A DNA stretch of 9,744 bases from Pseudomonadota bacterium (GTDB lineage Bacteria; Pseudomonadota; Gammaproteobacteria; Burkholderiales; Gallionellaceae). The position numbers and the translations under genes are program-made. Below, piece after piece: positions 1-5,038 of the stretch. Under the pieces are notes generated by a model. It searched no databases. It was not told where the DNA came from and saw nothing but the letters and a program-made list of their open reading frames with translations. How positions within the stretch are numbered: the first letter of the stretch is position 1; each line of letters opens with the position of its first letter. The stretch is taken from contig JAJZSA010000079.1 of NCBI GenBank assembly GCA_021822115.1, positions 1-9,744 of the forward strand, read 5' to 3'.

Positions 1-17
1 CCGATCTGGCGGTCGCC

Positions 18-2081
18 TCAGCGGTGCGGATGGAAGGTGATGGGCACCACGCTGGGCGGCGGCGATTGCAGGATGTGTTTCTTCATCTTGCCCATCACGT
101 GCATCTCGCACTTGCGGCAATCGAATTCCAGACGCAGCTTCTCGCTGCCGTTGACCAGCGTCATCGGCTCGGCGCGCACCTGTCCCTGCACGCCGATCAC
201 GCCCTTGGCCTGCTTGGGGCACAGGCTGAGCGAATAGCGGATGCAGTGGCGGGTGATCATCAGCGGCACTTCACCCGCTTCCTCGTGCGCCTCGTAGGCG
301 GCGGCGATCAGCTTCACGCCGTGCTGCGCGTAGAAGTCGCGCGCGGCGCTGTTGTACACGTTGGCGAGGAAGGACAGCGTCTCTTCCGGATATTGCGCGG
401 GCGGTTCCACCGCTGCCTTGCGCGGCAGCGGCACATAGGCGGCGAGGCGCGCGGCTTCCAGTCTATCCACGGCATCGCGGCGCAGGGTGTTGAGCAGCGA
501 AGTGGGGATGAACTGCGGCTGTGACCAGTTGATGGTGATGGTATCCACTTCGTCCATGCTTCGATACGCCTCGCTGTGCGAGGCACTCAGCACGAACGGA
601 GTGGAAGCAGGCCGTTCGCCCTGAGTAGCCTGCGCAGCAGGCGTATCGAAGGGCAAGATATCTACCAATTCAAAATCCGTATTCCCCAACCGCGCCAGCT
701 GATTGCGCACCGCATCTTCCGCTTCATCGGGATTCTTCGCCGGTTGCTTCTCGAACGCGGCAGTCGAGGTTACTGTGATGCCGTCCTCATCGATGAGCGT
801 GAGCGCGTAACCTTCCGCCGTTTCGCTGAAGACCATCCGCACCCCAATCTTACGTTCTGCCGATTTCTTGCCGAGTGCCAGTTCCCAAGCATGGTCGCTG
901 TTGCGGTTGATGGTGAGGCCGACGCGTAATCCGATCAGCTCCGCCATCTTCTCATTCGGCCACACGCGCCATGCCGCGCCCATCTGCTTCACCGTATTGG
1001 CGCGCAGGCCGCGCGTCTCGCGTTTGTGCAGGTAGTTGAGGCCATCGCCGTTGGCGAGCGTCTCGTTGGTCTCGATCTCGAACCAGTCCGGGCCGAGCTT
1101 GCTGATGCTGCCCAGCGGCAGGCCGACGAAGCTGGGCGCGTCGAACGCGCCGATGTCGATCTGGCGGCCGTTGGCGAAATAGTCGGTCGCGCCGCGATGG
1201 AAGGTCTTGTCCGGGTCGGGCGTGAAGAACAGTTTCGTGCTGCCGCTGGAGGCCGCGTGCAGGTCGTGGCGGTTCTCCAGGATCTCGTCCAGCAGGCGGC
1301 GGTAATGGCCGGTGATGTTTTTCACATAGGGCGCATCCTTGTAGCGTCCCTCGATCTTGAAACTGCGCACGCCGGCCTTGACCAGTGCGCGCAGGTTCGC
1401 GCTCTGGTTGTTGTCCTTCACCGACAGCAGGTGTTTCTCGAAAGCGACCACGCGCCCCTGTTCGTCTTCCAGCGTGTAAGGCAGGCGGCAAGCCTGCGAA
1501 CAATCGCCGCGGTTGGCCGAACGACCGGTGTGCGCATGGCTGATGTTGCACTGGCCGGAATAGGCCACACACAGTGCGCCGTGGATGAAATGTTCGATCA
1601 CCGTGTCGCTGGGTACGGCCGCGCGCACGGCGGTGATCTCTTCCATGGTCAGCTCGCGCGCCAGCACCAGTTGCGAGAACCCCACCTCGGCCAGGAACTT
1701 CGCCTTCTCCGGCGTGCGGATGTCGCACTGCGTGGAAGCATGCAGATCGATGGGCGGCAGGTCGAGTTGCAGCAAGCCCATGTCCTGCACGATCAGCGCA
1801 TCCACGCCGATGTCGTAGCAGTCCTGCGCCAGTTTGCGCGCAGGCGCCAGCTCCGCATCGTGCAGGATGGTGTTCAGCGTGACATAGACCTTGGCGTGGA
1901 AGCGGTGCGCATAACGCACCAGCTCCGCGATGTCGGCGATAGCATTGCCCGCCTTGTCGCGCGCGCCGAAAGAAGGCCCGCCGATATACACCGCATCCGC
2001 CCCATGCGAGATCGCCTCGCGTGCGATGGCGACGGTCTTGGCGGGGGCGAGCAGTTCGAGGGATGAGAGGGGGGTAGGCAT
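18..2081 (-). CDS. rlhA: U32-family 23S rRNA C2501 hydroxylase RlhA
   Basis: In E. coli, RlhA (YdcP) is needed to hydroxylate C2501 of 23S rRNA in the peptidyl-transferase centre, acting in the cytoplasm with prephenate- and iron-linked chemistry. The 687-residue product matches it from end to end: an N-terminal LELLAPAKT strand and the HGADAVYIGGP loop, then the U32 signature at residues 163-181 (E163, F165, G168, C171, G176, C178, S181). GDCSQAC follows with C194 and C198, so the four cysteines expected of this family are present. SFKIEGRYKD and the C-terminal FDCRKCEMH block are also there. It is somewhat longer than E. coli RlhA (about 650), mainly because of a palindrome-encoded insert at about residues 477-508. 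The length and the DUF3656-like C-terminal half favour RlhA over the shorter tRNA enzyme TrhP. No Shine-Dalgarno precedes the ATG, but a perfect TATAAT lies 10 nt upstream, so the mRNA may be nearly leaderless. No partner gene is visible downstream. Confidence 0.95.
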   Translation of the reverse strand: MPTPLSSLELLAPAKTVAIAREAISHGADAVYIGGPSFGARDKAGNAIADIAELVRYAHRFHAKVYVTLNTILHDAELAPARKLAQDCYDIGVDALIVQDMGLLQLDLPPIDLHASTQCDIRTPEKAKFLAEVGFSQLVLARELTMEEITAVRAAVPSDTVIEHFIHGALCVAYSGQCNISHAHTGRSANRGDCSQACRLPYTLEDEQGRVVAFEKHLLSVKDNNQSANLRALVKAGVRSFKIEGRYKDAPYVKNITGHYRRLLDEILENRHDLHAASSGSTKLFFTPDPDKTFHRGATDYFANGRQIDIGAFDAPSFVGLPLGSISKLGPDWFEIETNETLANGDGLNYLHKRETRGLRANTVKQMGAAWRVWPNEKMAELIGLRVGLTINRNSDHAWELALGKKSAERKIGVRMVFSETAEGYALTLIDEDGITVTSTAAFEKQPAKNPDEAEDAVRNQLARLGNTDFELVDILPFDTPAAQATQGERPASTPFVLSASHSEAYRSMDEVDTITINWSQPQFIPTSLLNTLRRDAVDRLEAARLAAYVPLPRKAAVEPPAQYPEETLSFLANVYNSAARDFYAQHGVKLIAAAYEAHEEAGEVPLMITRHCIRYSLSLCPKQAKGVIGVQGQVRAEPMTLVNGSEKLRLEFDCRKCEMHVMGKMKKHILQSPPPSVVPITFHPHR
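559..651. repeat. Pair of inverted REP-like palindromes inside rlhA
   Basis: Two copies of one element face each other. The left copy (559-599) reads CTTCGATACG, a 7-bp hairpin GCCTCGC-TGT-GCGAGGC (568-584), ACTCAG, two bases, CGAACGG. The right copy (612-651), read on the minus strand, has the same head, a 6-bp hairpin GCCTGC-TGC-GCAGGC, ACTCAG, two bases and CGAACGG. The stems differ in sequence but each is self-complementary, so structure is conserved over sequence. The span is 93 bp, exactly 31 codons, and it stays open in the rlhA frame. E. coli RlhA, as I recall it, lacks this stretch. The pattern resembles dispersed REP-type elements of proteobacteria that usually sit between genes. 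Confidence 0.85.
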
Positions 2082-2090
2082 GGCGGCGCG

Positions 2091-2096
2091 ATTATA
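2091..2096 (-). promoter_or_regulatory. Candidate -10 box for rlhA
   Basis: On the minus strand this is a perfect TATAAT hexamer ending 9 nt before the rlhA ATG. Standard spacing would start transcription at about 2084, leaving about 3 nt of leader and no room for a ribosome binding site. No convincing -35 hexamer is seen at 16-18 nt upstream (AGGTAG-like sequence), so the assignment rests on the -10 alone. Confidence 0.5.
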
Positions 2097-2207
2097 CCGG
2101 GTGGAGGTCGGAGCTACCTTTTAATGCAAAGAGGCAAATAGCAGCAATTCGAAACAAAAGACGGGAATAGTCGTTTTATGCGACTTTCCTGATAGCCCTA
2201 ATTTATT

Positions 2208-2241
2208 AATAGGTCGATTCATCAATATCTTTCGGCCTATT
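2208..2241. repeat. Stem-loop with AATAGG arms between rlhA and the lipoprotein gene
   Basis: AATAGGTCG (2208-2216) pairs with CGGCCTATT (2233-2241) across a 16-nt loop, giving a 9-bp stem with one T-G wobble. It sits in the 239-nt gap 2082-2320 that divides the divergent rlhA and lipoprotein genes and is the left edge of the AT-rich block. A smaller 5-bp inverted repeat AGTCG/CGACT lies at 2169-2185. The gap must also hold the promoter of the lipoprotein gene, but no clear -35/-10 pair stands out. The stem could be an operator, a transcript structure or a recombination end. Confidence 0.4.
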
Positions 2242-2245
2242 TATT
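2233..2245 (+). repeat. Left copy of a 13-bp inverted repeat flanking the AT-rich block
   Basis: CGGCCTATTTATT here recurs exactly, on the opposite strand, at 4462-4474. The two copies enclose the lipoprotein and ATPase genes and nothing else. Beyond the 13 identical bases only a patchy match (GTA, then CA) continues inward. No flanking target-site duplication was found by eye. Confidence 0.45.
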
Positions 2246-2308
2246 CACGTAACACAGTGTGATTCAATGTGCACGGGCTCTATGGAGTTATGCTGGTCGA
2301 CTAAATAT

Positions 2309-2313
2309 GGGAG
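2309..2313 (+). promoter_or_regulatory. Ribosome binding site that sets the lipoprotein TTG start
   Basis: GGGAG lies 7 nt before the TTG at 2321. The in-frame ATGs further upstream (2267, 2282) lack such a site and would put about 18 mostly polar residues in front of the signal peptide. This makes the TTG the better start. Confidence 0.6.
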
Positions 2314-2320
2314 ATTGATC

Positions 2321-2581
2321 TTGAAAGTTATCCTCGCTGCCTTGGTTGCGCTCACAGTTGTTGGGTGCGCTACCAATAAAGTGCCCCTCGTTTCGAATAA
2401 TCCAGACCTTCTTGTAATTGGGCAAAAGCCCGAGGGATATCCAAAAACTCACATTGAACCCTATCCAAGCTTCCCTGGATTTTGCCTTGAGATTAAAGAA
2501 AGCTGGAGAGAGGATAGCTACGCTGGACAAACAGTATGGCTAAAAGACAAAGAACTTAGAAGCATGCGCTGTCCTGAGTAA
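2321..2581 (+). CDS. Small predicted outer-membrane lipoprotein
   Basis: I do not recognise this protein family. With the TTG start at 2321 the product has 86 residues and opens as a classic lipoprotein signal: one Lys at position 2, a hydrophobic run at 3-14, and a lipobox VVGC with Cys at position 16. Signal peptidase II should cleave before C16. Ala at +2 is not an inner-membrane retention signal, so delivery to the outer membrane is expected. The mature part is only about 71 residues and is rich in Pro, Lys and Glu. It has two further cysteines (C55, C84) that could form a disulfide in the periplasm. An ATG at 2267 in the same frame would give 104 residues but buries the signal. It lies 150 nt upstream of the ATPase gene on the same strand. 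The codon use is AT-rich like that gene and unlike rlhA, suggesting they arrived together. Confidence 0.65.
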   Translation: MKVILAALVALTVVGCATNKVPLVSNNPDLLVIGQKPEGYPKTHIEPYPSFPGFCLEIKESWREDSYAGQTVWLKDKELRSMRCPE

Positions 2582-2673
2582 TTTGGCTGTTGTATCTCTT
2601 CAACTGCTCGCTACGCGCTCGATTCTCCCACCCCTCGGGGGTAGACGTGCCTAAGGCAATATCCATAACTTTG

Positions 2674-2687
2674 CTCAATTAATTGAG
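2674..2687. promoter_or_regulatory. 14-bp perfect palindrome upstream of the ATPase gene
   Basis: CTCAATTAATTGAG is fully self-complementary and lies 44 nt before the ATPase ATG, in the 150-nt gap 2582-2731. Perfect dyads of this size next to a start are typical operator sites for a dimeric repressor. No regulator gene is adjacent, so the binder is unknown. A weak TTGCTC (2671-2676) at 17 nt from TTATTG (2694-2699) overlaps it and could be the promoter. Confidence 0.4.
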
Positions 2688-2731
2688 TATTTGTTATTGC
2701 TAATGAATCAATTTCTTCGGAGTGGCTTTGA

Positions 2732-4402
2732 ATGATTTCAAATTTCAAGCTTAAATTTGGACGAGTGCCAGCAGCTGCAGGTGAGCCTATTGAAGCCACT
2801 CCAGTTACTGTATTTGTTGGGCCAAATAATTCCGGAAAGAGTCGGATTCTTGCAGAGATCGAGCGCTATTGTCGTTCGGGTAGAAAGGACGGTAGTTCAG
2901 TAATCCTTGAAGAGCTATCATTTACTGGGCTTAATGCACATCTTGCCCAACAAGCCGTTGAAAAAATTCGACAACAGCCCAACCCAGGCGAGTCCATAAA
3001 TATTGATCATCTATTTATTGGAAGTCGTTACGGTAGAAGTCAAGTTCCGCTAGAACAGTTGATTCATTATGTTCAGCGACCTTCAGAAAATATTTCCGCA
3101 TTCTGTCAGTGGTTTCTCACTCATAACACGCTCATACTTGATGGCCGCAGTCGTATTAACCTTGTGAATGATCAGTCCGCCGGCGATTTGCAAAGTTCGC
3201 CTCAAAGTAGCCTCCAAGTATTATTTCGAAACGATGCGAAACGACATGAGGTTCGCCGTATGGTTTTTGAAGCGTTTGGTACGCACTTTGTAATCGACCC
3301 TACACATCTTGGACAACTACGAATACGCCTTGCGAATCGCCCACCTCGCGACGATATGGAGGAGCGGGGAATACATGCAGATGCAGTCCAGTTTCATGCT
3401 GCTGCGCAACTCATAAATCAAGCCAGTGATGGAGTGAAAGCCTTTACCGGCATAGTCACCGAAGTGATGGCCGGCGATCCAAGTGTCATTTTGATAGACG
3501 AACCGGAAGCATTTTTACATCCGTCCCTAGCATCAAAGTTGGGATATGAGGTTTCTCGTGCGGCACTATCCGCAGACAAACGAGTTTTTGTATCTACGCA
3601 CAGCCCAACGTTCGTTATGGGCTGCATTCAGTCTGGTGCACCTGTAAATATCGTTCGGCTGACCTATCGTGGAGGGGTGGCAACTGCGAGAGTTCTACCA
3701 AGCACTGAAATATTAGAGTTAATGAGGCATCCTCTGCTTCGTTCAACAGGTGTGCTGAGTGGATTATTCTATGAGTTTGTAGTGGTCACTGAGTCGGATG
3801 CTGATCGTGCGTTCTATCAGGAAGTAAATGAACGGCTATTGCAATTCAAGCCCGAGTGGGGAATACCCAACTGCCTGTTCATTAATGCTCAGAACAAACA
3901 AACTGTTCAAACCATCATCAAACCGTTGCGCCAGCTTGGCATCCCTGCCGTTGGGATTGTCGATGTTGATGTGCTTAAAGATGGGGGGGCAAACTGGACA
4001 AACATACTTACTAGTGCAACCGTTCCACCTATATCGCACGGCCCACTGGCCGCAATGCGAGCTGCCGTGAAGGCGGCTATGGATGCCTCTGGCCTGGACA
4101 TGAAAAGAGATGGAGGCATAGCTATACTTCAGCCTCAAGACCGTGAGGCTGCGCAGAATCTTCTATCTCAATTGGCCGAATACGGCGTCTTTGTTGTGCC
4201 GGGAGGCGAGTTAGAGTCGTGGATGAAACAACTTGCGGTGGGCGGGCATGGTCCGACTTGGCTAATCGGTATGTTCGAACGTATGGGTGAAGACCCAGCA
4301 AACGCCAACTATATACGTCCCGCCGACAACGATGTGTGGGAGTTCATGTCGAAAGTGAAGGCATGGCTGATTAATGCAAATCGTAAAGGGATCCCCGCAT
4401 AA
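2732..4402 (+). CDS. OLD-like ATPase with C-terminal TOPRIM nuclease domain
   Basis: The 556-residue product is an ABC/SMC-type ATPase joined to a TOPRIM nuclease domain, the architecture of OLD-family enzymes, several of which act in anti-phage defence. Walker A is GPNNSGKS at residues 30-37. An ASDG motif at 231-234 occupies the ABC-signature position. Walker B is SVILIDEPEAFLHP at 251-264 with D256 and E257, and the switch histidine is H290 in STHSP. The TOPRIM part starts near 349: the acidic E354 with D356/D358 in VTESDADRAFY, then D411 and D413 in GIVDVDVL. A GGELESW block at 491-497 resembles the late acidic motif of OLD and DUF4435-type TOPRIM proteins. All key residues look intact. 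The ATG has GGAG 9 nt upstream (2719-2722). No UvrD-like helicase follows, so this is not Gabija, and no second TOPRIM gene as in two-gene PARIS is present. It is short for a fused PARIS protein. Substrate and trigger are unknown. Codon use is AT-rich compared with the flanking genes. Confidence 0.85.
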   Translation: MISNFKLKFGRVPAAAGEPIEATPVTVFVGPNNSGKSRILAEIERYCRSGRKDGSSVILEELSFTGLNAHLAQQAVEKIRQQPNPGESINIDHLFIGSRYGRSQVPLEQLIHYVQRPSENISAFCQWFLTHNTLILDGRSRINLVNDQSAGDLQSSPQSSLQVLFRNDAKRHEVRRMVFEAFGTHFVIDPTHLGQLRIRLANRPPRDDMEERGIHADAVQFHAAAQLINQASDGVKAFTGIVTEVMAGDPSVILIDEPEAFLHPSLASKLGYEVSRAALSADKRVFVSTHSPTFVMGCIQSGAPVNIVRLTYRGGVATARVLPSTEILELMRHPLLRSTGVLSGLFYEFVVVTESDADRAFYQEVNERLLQFKPEWGIPNCLFINAQNKQTVQTIIKPLRQLGIPAVGIVDVDVLKDGGANWTNILTSATVPPISHGPLAAMRAAVKAAMDASGLDMKRDGGIAILQPQDREAAQNLLSQLAEYGVFVVPGGELESWMKQLAVGGHGPTWLIGMFERMGEDPANANYIRPADNDVWEFMSKVKAWLINANRKGIPA

Positions 4403-4461
4403 CTGCGGCCCCAGCAAGACACTCGAGTTAAGACTATGTTCAAATTATTTTTTGCTACTGT

Positions 4462-4474
4462 AATAAATAGGCCG
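4462..4474 (-). repeat. Right copy of the 13-bp inverted repeat flanking the AT-rich block
   Basis: Read on the minus strand this is CGGCCTATTTATT, identical to 2233-2245. It lies 60 nt past the ATPase stop, in the 157-nt gap 4403-4559. The AT-rich composition ends shortly after it. Confidence 0.45.
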
Positions 4475-4523
4475 CACAGTCTCAGTAGTCGCTTATGCCG
4501 AAAATTCTCCCTGAAGCACTTAA

Positions 4524-4546
4524 CCTGCCACTCTGCGAGTGGCGGG
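4524..4546. terminator. Hairpin between the convergent ATPase gene and synthetase remnant
   Basis: GCCACTC (4527-4533) and GAGTGGC (4537-4543) form a perfect 7-bp stem with a TGC loop. CC/GG pairs and one wobble extend it to 10 bp. It lies between the ATPase stop and the stop of the minus-strand synthetase remnant, the expected place for a shared terminator. Neither side has a proper T-run, so intrinsic termination is uncertain and it may be only a transcript-end structure. Confidence 0.4.
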
Positions 4547-4559
4547 CTCATGAATCAAC

Positions 4560-4952
4560 TCAAGCTATCATCTTTTTCCCGCGCAACGTCTCCACGATCT
4601 CGTTGATGACTCCCGGATCGTCGATGGTCGATGGCACGTTGTAGGGCTTGCCGTTTACGATGCCGTTCAGCGTCTTGCGCAGGGTCTTGCCGGAGCGGGT
4701 CTTGGGCAGGCGTTTCAAGATCACGGTGTCCTTGTAGCAGGCGATGGCGCCGATGTGTTCGCGGATGCGGGCGATGAGTTCTTTCTGCAACGCTTCTTCT
4801 TCGACGCTGACGCCGGACTTGAGCACCACCAGTCCCATCGGGATCTGTCCCTTCAGCGCATCGTCGCGCGCGATGACGGCGCATTCTGCGATGGCGGGAT
4901 GGCCGGCCACCACTTCTTCGATCTCGCCGGTGGAGAGGCGGTGGCCCGCTGG
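4560..4952 (-). pseudogene. 5'-truncated propionyl/acetyl-CoA synthetase remnant
   Basis: This is the C-terminal part of an acyl-CoA synthetase of the PrpE/Acs family, which activates short-chain acids to acyl-CoA through an acyl-adenylate. Similarity begins abruptly at AGHRLSTGEIEEVVAGHP (about 4950 downward) and runs to the natural end. The A10 motif PKTRSGK, with its catalytic lysine at about 4686-4688, is present, and the late TIDDPGVINEI is PrpE-like. Roughly 130 residues of a normal 620-650 remain. The whole acid- and ATP-binding N-terminal domain is missing. Upstream of the break the frame reads unrelated residues and meets TAG at 5004-5006. A GTG at 4911-4913 could start a 117-residue product, but that would lack an active site. 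It cannot be a working synthetase. It lies on the same strand just after the BTAD regulator gene. Whether it is PrpE rather than Acs is an inference from the tail. Confidence 0.8.
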
Positions 4953-5038
4953 GTCAAAGGGGGCAGCTTCGAATGATTTCCTTGCCGCGATTGCAATGTG
5001 CCGCTAGCCGACTGCCCTAGTAAGTCTTGCAAAGAACC

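Noticed and set aside
1026..2066. 346-codon plus-strand open frame opposite rlhA
   Set aside because: GC-rich shadow frame, low complexity, with no recognisable domain; the minus-strand frame is a clear RlhA.
2631..2640. CCCC-TC-GGGG inverted repeat as a terminator of the lipoprotein gene
   Set aside because: A 4-bp stem with a 2-nt loop is too tight, and no T-run follows.
2732..4402. Gabija or retron-type system around the ATPase
   Set aside because: No UvrD-like helicase, reverse transcriptase or structured non-coding RNA is adjacent; both sides are unrelated genes.
2100..4560. Complete IS element or integrative element with integrase
   Set aside because: No transposase or integrase reading frame and no target-site duplication found; only a 13-bp inverted repeat supports mobility.
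4436..4610. Short plus-strand frame after the ATPase starting at ATG 4436
   Set aside because: No good ribosome binding site, and it runs antisense into the synthetase remnant; no motif in the predicted product.
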